A program made the translations under genes and the position numbers. From positions 27,560,001-27,624,000 of the forward strand of contig OX463824.1 of NCBI GenBank assembly GCA_949825045.1: a stretch of DNA of 64,000 nt, read 5' to 3'. Position 1 is the first letter of the stretch. Each line of letters begins with the position of its first letter. Source of the DNA: Argyresthia goedartella. Lineage: Eukaryota; Arthropoda; Insecta; Lepidoptera; Argyresthiidae. Shown here in pieces: positions 1 through 9,661 of this stretch. The notes beneath the pieces are model-generated. The model was not told the DNA's origin and searched no databases. It saw only the letters and a list, made by a program, of their open reading frames with translations.

Positions 1-503
1 TACGAGAATCGGTTCAGATAACGTTTGGGGGTTTTGCGTAGCTCAGTGGCAAGTTAGCAAAAAAAACAGAGCCGACGCGTGGGATGGTTCGGGGAAGTTT
101 ACAGGTCAGGTTTTTTTTGTCGCATTCCTGCGAGATGTGTAGAGATCAGAGCCGATTTGGCTGCGCGTTGAATAAAATTATGAATAACTAAATAATGAAA
201 GGTTATTATGGAACGATACGGAGAAAGCTATTATGTTGATTGCAAATATACAATTGCGATTGAGGTATGAGATGGAGGGTCTGACACGACTAGTTTGAAT
301 AGCATTCTAGTGGTCTTTGCTACGCGCGTCTAGCGGTCGGGAAATGCTTAATTAATCGCAACAAGCTTTTATTGGTCAGCGATCAACAGATTCTGTGTAT
401 CGGCAGTACCAAATGATTTGAGTGATAACCTACAGATTCCGCCATTGGGTTAGTGAACTCACCCAAAAAAATGTAATGACGGATCTAAGTGATGTAACAA
501 CAT
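1..503. other. Unassigned sequence
   Basis: I see no convincing coding frame, repeat array or RNA gene here. The first bases resemble a motif that recurs in insect repeats (a short GAATCGGTTCAG-type string), so part of it may be old transposon sequence. Confidence 0.5.
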
Positions 504-546
504 CCTATGGAAATAAATGATTTTTGATTTTGATTTTTTTGATTTC
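504..546 (+). repeat. AATAAA plus TTTTGA-rich tail, likely 3' end of a retroposon
   Basis: An AATAAA signal at 511-516 is followed at once by a TTTTGATTTTGA-type run. Such short simple-sequence tails mark 3' ends of non-LTR retrotransposons and SINEs. The body upstream is not recognisable, so the family is unknown. Confidence 0.35.
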
Positions 547-710
547 TACGGTTGATCATAGTGAATATGCGTACACACAATTTGTAGAACGGCGGATCTG
601 CATGGCATGGTTGAAAATAGACCCTGTGTAGTTAGTGATAAGAAGCTTCGCTTGGGCAGAGCGTGTTCGCAAAGGACGCTGTTTTTTTTTCCTTTCAGAC
701 ATGTGGGGCG

Positions 711-749
711 TATAAATACGATTTGCGGGGGAAGGGAGGGCATTCAGTC
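711..749 (+). promoter_or_regulatory. Candidate core promoter: TATA box and arthropod initiator
   Basis: TATAAATA at 711-718 lies about 35 bp upstream of TCAGTC at 744-749, which matches the arthropod initiator (predicted +1 at the A of 746). The spacing is slightly long but workable. No translated product downstream is recognised. Insect LTR elements and RNA polymerase II genes both use this pairing, so it could be a promoter from a decayed LTR. Confidence 0.35.
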
Positions 750-2238
750 TCAGCGTCTAGCTACTGTGACAGTCGTCTTTCACGAGTTCTAAACAGTTTT
801 GTCTGCCGTGTTACGCGTCAGAACTATACGAAATTGTGATTGCGAAGTTTCAGTGGGTTTTCGTGAGTGTCTGAAGCGCCGAGATATACCTCGGTTCCTA
901 ACCTTTATATCAACCAACCCCAAATTCCAAAACTATCCTTGGGTCGTTAGAAAAGAACTTGTAAGTCAATTATCTGAGTCTGAGTCTGGGCTTGGAGCGA
1001 CCCTAAATTCCTTTTTCCTTCACCATAGGGTTCCTGGATTGGCTCTTAGGATATTCGCGGGCTAATCCTCTCCTCATTCCTTTCGAGTAGCGAGTTTTGA
1101 AATTCCCACACACACAGTCATTAAACATTCAAGCACATTCAAATCAAACTCAACCATTTTCGAGTGGTGTCGATAATGGACGTGGTATAACACTAAGTTT
1201 TTAGACTAGGCTAGACAGGAGTTTAGTTGCGGCTAAACCTAGGTTGGCAGGGCATAGGGAGACTGTTTGATCGATGAGGTTCCGCGGATGGAAATAACAA
1301 CTTCAGAACAAAGTTAAACCGGTGTCAACACAGATAACATATCCTGTTGATATTTTGACATTTGAGTGTTGTCGGGGACGCGCGAAGAGATCAATTTACA
1401 GTCTAAAAGTTCATTGTTTAGGTCCGGGTAGGTGTTTTGCATTGCCTTGGGTCAGGTTGGATTCAAGTTGCATCTTTAAATTAAATGTAAATTTCGCTGG
1501 AGGTCTAATGTGTAGGCTGAGTCGGTATATATGATCAGGCTCAACTGAGGCGTGCTGCGGCTAGTGGAATTCATAGTTCGGTATTTATCGAACTATGCAC
1601 TTCGCTATGGTGTGGGTTAGATCTCCTAAAACAATAATGCTTACGTTTCGATAACATCCAGCTCAAATTGCGCAGAGTTGAAGGTTTCAAAACGTTACGG
1701 ACCTTTTGAGGTAACCGCTAGTTCAGAACCCATTTCGGAAAATCAAATCGCAATTGTGTAAACCGGTCTTTTCGGATCGTTATTGCCGTGAACCAAATAT
1801 ATAATTGGAACCACCATAAGCCGCTACTAGCGAGCACATGAAATATCATTGAGTACTCACGTCGTAAAGCTACGACGGATATCTATACGATATCACAAAC
1901 AAATATTATAAACTGTGGTCGACCACCAAAAAAAAAAAAGGATTCCAAGCGCCCATATATACAAAAACCAGATGGTACCATCTCACATAAAATATAACAA
2001 CGATGATCTGGCGCAATACACCGCTGACTGATGCGAATTACCGGCTCGCGGACATATATGCTTTCTCTGTCTAACTTGAAACTGTAACTTCCTGAACCAA
2101 ACTTCGTTCGACTATTGTACGCCTAACGAACTTCTCAACGAACGAGAAATTCAGACTTATCATTCTTAACTTACAAATCTTACAGCTGAATCAGATCCTC
2201 TCATTTTGGGATAGATAGAATAGACGATCATAGCTACT
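750..2238. other. Unassigned sequence downstream of the candidate promoter
   Basis: Open frames here (for example 799-1065) are short and resemble no family I know. The stretch could be leader sequence of an old retroelement or non-coding host DNA. There is an A-run at about 1929-1939. Confidence 0.4.
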
Positions 2239-3264
2239 GATAGCGGTGGCTCGACCTTAGCTTTGTGCCGTTACACAATTCTGAGCTTAAAAAAGGTAGC
2301 CAGATATTACACAGACAGACAGACACCAGTCTATGCCTGCTTTCTGGATCTCTCCAAGGCTTTCGACTTAACATGCTATGATAAGTTATGGGAGAAGATG
2401 GAGAGGCTGGGTGTGCCTGCGAAGCTGTCAGCTATCTTCAGGCACTGGTATGCCACTCAAATAAACTGTGTCAGATGGGGCGATACATTGTCTGACATGT
2501 ATAGACTGGATTGTGGGGTTAGGCAGGGGGGCTTATCTTCTCCAACACTCTTCAATCTATACATGAATATGTTGATTGAGGAATTGAGTAGCATGCATGT
2601 CGGTTGCAATATTGGCGGAAAACGCATCAACAATATAAGCTATGCTGATGACATGGCTTTGCTCGCGCCCTCTGTCGGTGCGATGAGGAAAATGTTGACT
2701 GTGTGTGAGAAATACGCTGAGACTCATGGCCTCCGGTACAATGTGAAAAAAAGTGTCTTTATGGTTTTTCAATCTGGTACTAGGACTCTAGCATAAGTGC
2801 CTCCCATCAACCTAAATGGTGTAGCTCTTATAAGAGTCAACCATTTTAGATATCTTGGTCACATTGTATCGGAGGATCTTAAAGATGATCTCGATATTGA
2901 GAGGGAGCGCAGGGCGTTCGCAGTCAGAGGTAACATGCTAGCCCGTAGATTTGCAAAGTGTTCTAGACAGGTGAAAGTCACTTTATTTAAGTCGTACTGT
3001 CAGACATTCTACACCAGCAGCCTATGGGTTCGGTATAAGCTGAAGACTTACAATGCCCTGCGAGTCCAGTATAATAACATATTTAGGGTGTTGTTGGGGC
3101 TGCCCCGGTTCTGCAGTGCGTCAACAATGTTTGCTGAGGCGCGCACGGATGATTTTTACGCAATCATGCGGAAGCGCATTGTTTCGATTATCGGCAGATC
3201 CTGGGGCAGTGCCAATGAGATCCTGAAGGTGATCACGGGAAGGTTTGACTGCCCAATGTACTAA
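2239..3264 (+). pseudogene. Non-LTR retrotransposon reverse transcriptase fragment (CR1/L2-like)
   Basis: This frame encodes the core and thumb of a LINE reverse transcriptase. The copy lacks the endonuclease and the start of the RT, so it is 5'-truncated. Visible motifs in order are a GGST-type block, CFLDLSKAFD (first catalytic Asp), GVRQGGLSSP, and the catalytic SYADDM at 2638-2655. After the YADD box the frame meets a single in-frame TAA at 2794-2796 and then continues in the same phase through the thumb (FRYLGHIVSED) and a C-terminal region to 3264. The motif style is that of CR1/L2-related elements of the Jockey superfamily. Clade assignment is inference. The one stop plus truncation makes it a dead copy. 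Confidence 0.85.
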
Positions 3265-3392
3265 CACTGGGTGGTCAAGCTTGTCTCGTGTAATAAATAG
3301 TGTTTAGTTGATCATGTTTACTAACCATATTTTTTGTGTGCTACTAACAATTGGATCTTTGTTATCTGAATGAATAAACTGAAAAAAAAAAC
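3265..3392 (+). other. 3' UTR and A-tail of the CR1/L2-like LINE
   Basis: Non-coding sequence follows the LINE frame and ends with AATAAA-like sequence near 3373 and a run of about ten A at 3382-3391, the expected 3' terminus. Confidence 0.6.
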
Positions 3393-3504
3393 AGTTTTTT
3401 TTAAGTCGATGAATCTACGTCGAAAAGCCATCGGCACGATCAACTGCACCAATCAAACGCGCAAAGCTCGGTCCCCAGGTATAGTAATTAAAAAACTAAC
3501 AATA

Positions 3505-4060
3505 GGGGAAGTGGTCCAATTGGGAAGTGGTCGAATTGGGTAGCGGTCGAATTGAGAAGTGGTCGAATTGGGTAGCGGTCGAATTGAGAAGTGTTCGAAT
3601 TGGGTAGTGGTCGAATTGGGAAGTGGTCGAATTGGCTAGTGGTCGAATTGGGAAGAGGTCGAATTGGGTAGTGGTCGAATTGGGAAGAGGTCGAATTGGA
3701 AAGTGGTCGAATTGGGTAGTGGTCGAATTGGGTAGTGGTCTAATGGGTAGTGGTTGAATTGGGTAGTGGTCTAATTGGGAAGTGTTCGAAATGGGTAGTG
3801 GTCTAATTGGGTAGTGGTCGAATTGGGTAGTGGTCGCATTGGAAAGTGGTCGAATTGGGTAGTGGTCGAATTGGAAAGTGGTCGAATTGGGTAGTGGTCT
3901 AATTGGGTGGTGGTCTAATTGGGTAGTGGTTGAATTGGGAAGTGGTTGAATATGGATTGGTCGAATTGGGAGGTGGTGGAATCGGGGAGTGGTCGGATTG
4001 GGAAGTGGTCACATTGTGAAGTGGTTAAATTGGTCATAATGAGAAATGGTTATATTAGAA
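3505..4060 (+). repeat. Minisatellite, about 16-bp unit, roughly 33 copies
   Basis: The block repeats a unit close to GAATTGGGTAGTGGTC. Variants swap GGGTAG for GGGAAG or GGAAAG, and GTCGAA for GTCTAA or GTTGAA. Units become more divergent after about 3940 and fade out near 4060. The period is steady at 16 bp with occasional 15-bp units. No open frame of note crosses it. Confidence 0.95.
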
Positions 4061-4087
4061 CACAACGAAAGAGGTGTAAGGGCTCAC

Positions 4088-4248
4088 CTATGAACGAGTG
4101 AGTTGGGCATCCGCCTCCTGCCGGCGGAGAAATTTCCGAACTGCTCTCTAAGCCTGTCCAGATGCTGCTCCAACTCAACTGGCTGGTGCTCCCATGGCGG
4201 AATCTCGAAGCAGAGCCCGCCATCGTGGCGGAGTTGGCTGCTGCGGTC
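4088..4248 (-). CDS. Candidate internal exon of an unidentified host gene
   Basis: Read on the minus strand, a 161-bp block is bounded by a consensus acceptor (TCATCAG just before 4248) and a consensus donor (GTGAGC just after 4088). Phase 0 is open across it and gives about 53 codons. The peptide is polar and plausibly helical, with a GLCFEIPPWEHQPVELEQHL stretch followed by a basic GRRRMPNS end. A second frame is also open but is Ser/Ala rich and low in complexity. I do not recognise the protein. It could be a host exon, or a captured or duplicated exon, because no neighbouring exon is evident inside the window. Codon-like composition and both splice signals support it; the lack of partners is the weakness. 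Confidence 0.4.
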
Positions 4249-4746
4249 CTGATGAGTGAAGATAAGATCACCTTATTTTTGTTAAATATAAAAATTCGTG
4301 GGCGTCCACGCATAAGGAGACCGTGGTTCAATTAGGCCGCTACTACGTATCAGACGGCCAACTTCCATAAAACAAAAATATGTTTAAAGAAAAACACTTA
4401 TTTTTTTTCTAACTAATATCATTAATGTAGGCTTGGATACTTCAGAATACAGCCAATCCTTTATTTGTTTCACCTACATACTAAGCCTATTCATTTAGAG
4501 CCTGTCCACCCCACGCAAAATTCACGCGCGAATATGGACAGGTTGATTCAATTTCCTAATAAGGTTAAGCTGAGTGAGATTAAATGAAACTGCTAATGTA
4601 CATCATATTATTTTTTTGATAATTTATATATTCTATTTTGCATAGGCGGCAGTTCTCGCCGCAATTCAATTTTAATAACGATAACATTGCACCAATTCAT
4701 TATTTGAAACCAAAAAGTTAATTCCACAAAATGGTTGTCCATTACG
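4249..4746. other. Unassigned sequence
   Basis: AT-rich sequence with no frame or repeat that I can name. It ends where the foldback element begins. Confidence 0.4.
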
Positions 4747-4976
4747 ATTATGAGATTCAAATTTCGAACGCCGACGCCCGCCTGCGTGCTGCCCCTACTT
4801 GGTTTATGAAGTTGGTACTACTGAACAAGCTAATCAAGTGCAAAGGAATTATCAATGCCACCATGCCGGTCGAACATGCGGTTCCTGAACACATTAAAGT
4901 GTATGTAACTGTACATAATTAGGCACTAAAACTCTCGAGTGATATTATTAAGAAACTCGCCTTCAGCTCGTTTTAT
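4747..4976 (+). mobile_element. Foldback element, left portion (split by the Gypsy insertion)
   Basis: This matches the second half of the foldback family seen at 26902-27525 and 31985-32617. Shared blocks include TTCGAACGCCGACGCCCGCC, GAACATGCGGTTCCTGAACA and GTATGTAACTGTACATAATT. Its right end continues at 9595-9661 after the Gypsy element. The first half of the family sequence is missing, so this copy was truncated before or after insertion. Confidence 0.75.
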
Positions 4977-5093
4977 TGTAGTGTATGTACATAAGCTAGC
5001 TATAACTAGGTAGCCACCTCATACCACAGTGTACGTTGCGCCTCCAGTAATAAACGAGTTCTTGAAGCAGTTGGTCGTTTCTATTACGTATCA
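4977..5093 (+). repeat. 5' LTR of the Gypsy element
   Basis: The 117-bp LTR starts TGTAGTGTATGTAC and ends TACGTATCA, so it has the expected TG and CA ends. It is very short for a Gypsy LTR. I see no difference from the 3' copy at 9478-9594. Confidence 0.95.
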
Positions 5094-5095
5094 TT

Positions 5096-5110
5096 TGGCG
5101 AACGAGTTTG
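5096..5110 (+). promoter_or_regulatory. Probable primer binding site
   Basis: TGGCGAACGAGT begins two bases after the 5' LTR, where the tRNA primer site should be, and starts with the usual TGG. I cannot say which tRNA it pairs with. Confidence 0.5.
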
Positions 5111-5144
5111 TGAAACTACCCGCGCGTGTTAACAAAAATTTACA

Positions 5145-8100
5145 ATGTCGTTTTTGGGAAATATCTCAAATTTCGATCACAAATCCGGTGAATGGTCGAT
5201 CTTCAAGGGTCGACTGTCGCAGTTTATAAAGCTAAACAAAATAGTGGACGATAATAAATGTGCTGTGTTAATTACACACCTATCTGAGGAGACGTACCGC
5301 TTGTTACGTAATCTCGTGTACCCGAAGGAAGTCGACGCGAGTACGTACGCTGAGCTGGTCCAAGCACTCGATACTCATTTCAAACCCAAGCAGGGTTCGT
5401 TTGTACAAAGAGCTCATTTCTACGGGGCAACAAGAGATCCAGGCGAAACCTTAGGAAACTGGGCGGCGCGGCTGAGAGGCTTGGCTTGCTATTGCGAGTT
5501 CGGCACCGCCTTGGAAATGGTCCTTCGGGATCGTTTCGTCCTTGGCCTGGGTGCAGGGCCCGTACGAGATAAACTTTTTGAGAAGAAAATGGATTTAACT
5601 TTCGCAAACGCCCTGGAGATTGCGGAACAGGCTGAATGTGCGAGGGAGGCCAAGGCGATGGTTATCAGTGCAGCGGGCGTGGAGATCAAGCAGGAACCAA
5701 TATACCGAGCGACGGGCGAGGCCGAGCGTCGCGCGGGACCTGGCTCCTACCCGCGCGCAATTGTCACCGCCGGCGCCGGGAGAAGTGACCAGCGCGAAAA
5801 TGGCGATAATTCCCGTTGTTCCGTGTGTGGTATGAAAAATCACACCAGTGAAAAGTGCCGATATCGCAATTATCGCTGTGAAAAGTGCCGTGTTAAAGGT
5901 CATCTAAAGCGAATGTGCAAAATTCGTGTTCACAATATTGATGCCGAGGAGGGTAGTTCTGATCCAGGTACCGGGGACTGCAAAGAATGCAGTTTATATA
6001 ACATGAGGTATGAGAATTACGCTCCTATCACTGTATATGTAGATATAAATCGTAGTAGTTGTTGCATGGAGTTGGATTCAGGCTCAGGTATTTCTGTTAT
6101 GTCGCAAAAATACTATTGCAACAATTTCCCTAATGAAACATTACAAAAATGTGCCATCAAAATGTGTGTTTATAACGGTCATAAAATAACACCGCTTGGC
6201 TGTTTTAATGTAAATGTAAAATATCAAAATGAAACTAAGTCAATCAGATTTTATGTTATTCAAAATGGCGGGCCGCCACTCCTGGGGCGGGATTTTATGT
6301 CAAAATTTGGTATTGAATTTACATTAGTTAGAAACAACAAGTTAGTTTTAGATTATTATGAAGCCGAAATACAAAAATTGATGACCGAGTTCGCTGATCT
6401 ATGGAAGGATGGGTTAGGAACATTTAATAAATGTACAGTTACATTGAGGTTAAAAGAAAATACTAAGCCGAGGTTCTTTAAACCACGAACTGTGCCGTTC
6501 GCGCTCAAAGACAAGGTTGAGAGGGAGATTGAACGGTTAACGGGTTTAGGTATATTAGTGCCAGTTAATATTTCTGAATATGCGACGCCCATAGTACCGG
6601 TATTAAAAGAAAATGGCCAGGTAAAAATAGCAGGTGATTACTCGGTAACATTAAACAAAGATATGCATATAGATAAATATCCGATGCCGCGAATTGAGGA
6701 AGTCTTCGCGAGAATTGGCGGGGGTGAAAGATACACAAAGATAGACCTTAGTAACGCCTACAATCAATTTGTCCTAAGCGATGAGTCACAGGATCTCACC
6801 ACCATCAATACCTCGCGCGGGCTTTTCAAATATACGCGCCTTGTGTACGGGTTGGCAAATGCGCCGGCTATATTCCAAAGAACAATGGAATCGTTACTGG
6901 CAGGCATAGAAGGTGTTAGTTGTTGGCTTGATGACGTAGCAGTAACAGCACCAACCAAAGAACAGCATTTTCTCAGGCTACGTGAAGTTTTAGGCAGGCT
7001 TAATGACGCTGGTTTAAAATTACAGAAAGAAAAATGTGAATTTTTCAAGCCAAGCGTAACATATTTAGGGTACGTCATTGACCAAAACGGGATCAAAACA
7101 TGTCCAAAAAAGGTAGAAGCTATTATCGATGCCCCACGCCCCACAAACGTGCTCGAGGTGAAACGTTTTCTGGGGATGATAAATTATTACCGACATTTTA
7201 TACCGAATGCATCTTCAATTCTAAGCCCATTGCACGATCTTCTTCGCAAGGATGTCGGCTGGAGCTGGAGTGAAGTGCATGAGCGGGCATATAATGTGGT
7301 CAAGCGCGAGCTGGCGGGAGAGCGGGTGCTGGCACACTTCGAGCCTGGTGCGCGCCTCGTGCTCACCGTGGACGCGAGCCCCAGCGGGTTGGGCGCCGTG
7401 CTGGCGCAGGGAGACGAGGGCCGTGAACAACCCCTCGCCTTCGCATCGAGGACTCTCTCTGCTAGCGAAAGAAATTATAGCCAAATTCACAAGGAGGCCG
7501 CGGCTATCATTTTTGGTGTGAAACATTTCCACCAATACTTATACGGCCGGGAAGTACCATTCGTACTCCAAACCGACCATAGACCTCTGTTGGCCATTTT
7601 TGGAAAAAAGAGCGGAGTTTCTGTAATGGCAGCCTCACGTCTACAGAGATATGCTATTTTCCTATCCGCTTATAATTATGAAATAAAATATTTAACTGGT
7701 GAAAATAATGTAGTAGCTGATTATTTCTCGAGAGCGGCTGTAAGTAATACTACGGAGCCAGATAGTTTCGAAGGCGGTACATATTTGAATTTCATGAGTG
7801 ATGAGATGATGCCGGTATCGTTTGTTGATATAAAAGAGGCAACTTCGTGTGACAGAGTACTGCAAACAGTCATTAAATACATGCGTAATGGATGGCCACG
7901 CAAAATCAATTGCAAAGAAATAATGCCGTATTTTAAATGCCAAAGTGATTTAGAGATAGAAAAGGGTTGTCTTCTGCGCGGCCATAGAATTATTATACCG
8001 CACGTATTTAGAGACAGAATGATAAGAGAATTGCATAAGGCACATTTGGGCGTAGTAAAGACTAAAAGTCTGGCGCGAAGCAAGATGTGGTGGCCCGGCA

Positions 8101-9395
8101 TCGACGCGGCGATCTCGCTTGCAGTGCTTGGCTGCAGCAGCTGCAGTGCGCTGCGAGCCGCGCCCCCGCGAGCACCCGACGCGCCCTGGCCGCCGGCGCG
8201 CGCGCCGTGGGAGCGCGTACACATCGATTATATGCAACTTGCCCAACGCGTCTATCTCGTTCTAGTCGATAGTTATACTAAATGGATAGAGTGTATACAC
8301 ATGTGCAGTGATTTAACTACTAAATCTCTTATACAAAAGTTAAAATACCTATTTTGTACTTTTGGATTGCCTCGCGTTATCGTATCTGACAATGACCCTA
8401 AAATATCCAACGATGAGTTTTTGCAATTTTGCAAAATGAACGGCATAAAACATGTAACATCGCCAATCTATCACCCATGTAGCAACGGACAGGCCGAGAA
8501 TTCTGTTAAAAATTGTAAAAAGATGTTAAAATGCATTTTGTTAGATAATGCAAATGTTACATTAGCACAGATAAATGAGAGATTGTCGAGTTGTTTATTC
8601 GAGTACCGCAACAGCGCGCATTGTTCTACTGGTGAGTCACCAGCCAGTTTGATGTTCGGTCGTGAGTTGCGAAGTAAACTAGATCTGATATTACCGCCGA
8701 GTAGTGTAGATATAGACATAGGTAGGTTGGACGAAACTAATGAGGTATCAGTATCAGTAGAAAAATGTCGCCGTCAATTCCAAACCAATCAGAAAGTTTG
8801 GGTACGTTGTTATGTCTCGCGAAAACCTATTTGGTCAGTAGGTAAAATATTAGCTAAATTAGGAAATAGGATGTATTCAGTAGAAGTGGAGCACCTAGGT
8901 ATATGTCGTAGGCATATAGACCAGCTGAGAATCTATCATGAACCAGCGGTCACGGCGCCATCAGCGGCACCAGCGATACCGTCGTCTCCCTCCCAACCTT
9001 TAGGGTGGCCTACTGCTCAACGTGACGTGTCTTTATCGAGTCAAGCGGGTATTGTAAGATCATCCTTGGAAACATCACACCCTGATCAAGATGATCAGGT
9101 AACGGATAATGATGTATTTGAAGAGTGCGTATGCGAATCAGGTGACCGTGATGTTTCCAACGATGGTTGCGGTGACCCGCCGCAGCGAAGTATAGCGGGG
9201 GAGGGGAGTGAGGCTCGCGTTGGCGCACATGACGCGCCCCCCCCACCGTCGCCGCCGCTGGCCGCTGCTACTGCAGGTGCGCCGGCGCAGCAGCGGGGTG
9301 ACGGGCCGTCTGAAAATGTGCATGGTCAAGTGCCTAATCATGCGCAGCGTCATGGTTTAAGACCACGAACTAAGCGCATTAATTATAAAAAATAA
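5145..9395 (+). CDS. Gag-Pol polyprotein of the Gypsy retrotransposon
   Basis: One uninterrupted 1416-residue frame encodes the whole replication machinery. Residues 1-220 are gag. Two CCHC zinc knuckles lie at 225-238 and 245-258. An aspartic protease has LDSGSG at 310-315. Reverse transcriptase follows, with D534 in TKIDLSNAYN and the catalytic WLDD at 594-597. RNase H has D743 in TVDASPSG and TDHRPL near 810. Integrase has H964, H967, C997 and C1000, then D1028, D1082 and E1118, a DD35E spacing. A basic tail rich in Pro and Ala follows, encoded by GC-rich DNA. Gag and pol share one frame with no slippage site. All key residues are present and there is no stop, so it may be functional. The ATG at 5145 lies 51 bp after the LTR and fits the gag N-terminus. 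Confidence 0.95.
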   Translation: MSFLGNISNFDHKSGEWSIFKGRLSQFIKLNKIVDDNKCAVLITHLSEETYRLLRNLVYPKEVDASTYAELVQALDTHFKPKQGSFVQRAHFYGATRDPGETLGNWAARLRGLACYCEFGTALEMVLRDRFVLGLGAGPVRDKLFEKKMDLTFANALEIAEQAECAREAKAMVISAAGVEIKQEPIYRATGEAERRAGPGSYPRAIVTAGAGRSDQRENGDNSRCSVCGMKNHTSEKCRYRNYRCEKCRVKGHLKRMCKIRVHNIDAEEGSSDPGTGDCKECSLYNMRYENYAPITVYVDINRSSCCMELDSGSGISVMSQKYYCNNFPNETLQKCAIKMCVYNGHKITPLGCFNVNVKYQNETKSIRFYVIQNGGPPLLGRDFMSKFGIEFTLVRNNKLVLDYYEAEIQKLMTEFADLWKDGLGTFNKCTVTLRLKENTKPRFFKPRTVPFALKDKVEREIERLTGLGILVPVNISEYATPIVPVLKENGQVKIAGDYSVTLNKDMHIDKYPMPRIEEVFARIGGGERYTKIDLSNAYNQFVLSDESQDLTTINTSRGLFKYTRLVYGLANAPAIFQRTMESLLAGIEGVSCWLDDVAVTAPTKEQHFLRLREVLGRLNDAGLKLQKEKCEFFKPSVTYLGYVIDQNGIKTCPKKVEAIIDAPRPTNVLEVKRFLGMINYYRHFIPNASSILSPLHDLLRKDVGWSWSEVHERAYNVVKRELAGERVLAHFEPGARLVLTVDASPSGLGAVLAQGDEGREQPLAFASRTLSASERNYSQIHKEAAAIIFGVKHFHQYLYGREVPFVLQTDHRPLLAIFGKKSGVSVMAASRLQRYAIFLSAYNYEIKYLTGENNVVADYFSRAAVSNTTEPDSFEGGTYLNFMSDEMMPVSFVDIKEATSCDRVLQTVIKYMRNGWPRKINCKEIMPYFKCQSDLEIEKGCLLRGHRIIIPHVFRDRMIRELHKAHLGVVKTKSLARSKMWWPGIDAAISLAVLGCSSCSALRAAPPRAPDAPWPPARAPWERVHIDYMQLAQRVYLVLVDSYTKWIECIHMCSDLTTKSLIQKLKYLFCTFGLPRVIVSDNDPKISNDEFLQFCKMNGIKHVTSPIYHPCSNGQAENSVKNCKKMLKCILLDNANVTLAQINERLSSCLFEYRNSAHCSTGESPASLMFGRELRSKLDLILPPSSVDIDIGRLDETNEVSVSVEKCRRQFQTNQKVWVRCYVSRKPIWSVGKILAKLGNRMYSVEVEHLGICRRHIDQLRIYHEPAVTAPSAAPAIPSSPSQPLGWPTAQRDVSLSSQAGIVRSSLETSHPDQDDQVTDNDVFEECVCESGDRDVSNDGCGDPPQRSIAGEGSEARVGAHDAPPPPSPPLAAATAGAPAQQRGDGPSENVHGQVPNHAQRHGLRPRTKRINYKK

Positions 9396-9465
9396 GTTTA
9401 GTGTACTAATTAAGTTTTAGTGTTTATTAATGTTTCGTTTGTATTGTTACCAGGTTTCCAAATTG

Positions 9466-9477
9466 ATGTTGGAGGAG
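9466..9477 (+). promoter_or_regulatory. Polypurine tract of the Gypsy element
   Basis: A short purine run (GGAGGAG) directly precedes the 3' LTR, the position used to prime plus-strand DNA synthesis. Confidence 0.6.
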
Positions 9478-9594
9478 TGTAGTGTATGTACATAAGCTAG
9501 CTATAACTAGGTAGCCACCTCATACCACAGTGTACGTTGCGCCTCCAGTAATAAACGAGTTCTTGAAGCAGTTGGTCGTTTCTATTACGTATCA
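9478..9594 (+). repeat. 3' LTR of the Gypsy element
   Basis: This 117-bp copy reads identically to 4977-5093 and is followed by the TTTAT target duplication. Confidence 0.95.
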
Positions 9595-9661
9595 TTTATA
9601 AACCCTCTCTCGAGTATTAATGCCCTCCATTTTGTAGCAGTCACATAAACTACTATTATGA
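9595..9661 (+). mobile_element. Foldback element, right end resumed
   Basis: After the Gypsy insertion the family terminus resumes: CTCTCGAGTATTAATGCCCT, then the terminal GTCACATAAACTACTAT shared with copies ending at 27525 and 32617. Confidence 0.75.

Larger units (their letters stand above)
4977..9594 (+). mobile_element. Complete Ty3/Gypsy LTR retrotransposon, likely young
   Basis: The element is 4618 bp: a 117-bp 5' LTR, a short leader, one gag-pol frame, a short 3' region and a 117-bp 3' LTR that reads as identical. A TTTAT duplication flanks it (4972-4976 and 9595-9599). Comparing the flanks with other copies of the host foldback element (CGTTTCATAAACCC at about 32555) confirms the insertion point. 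Identical LTRs and an undamaged frame argue for recent insertion and possible activity. No env gene is present. Confidence 0.95.

Noticed and set aside
39..95. tRNA-like start (GTAGCTCAGTGGC) with a GGTTCGGG-like string downstream
   Set aside because: The box B match is poor and the arms do not pair into a cloverleaf, so I do not call a tRNA.
799..1065. 88-codon open frame
   Set aside because: No ATG at the start, no recognisable motif, and no supporting context beyond a weak promoter.
3505..4060. CRISPR-like regular repeat
   Set aside because: Units abut with no unique spacers, so it is a minisatellite.
4056..4331. Minus-strand 93-codon frame
   Set aside because: It is a Ser/Ala-rich alternative frame over the candidate exon. 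The phase-0 frame with splice boundaries is the better reading.
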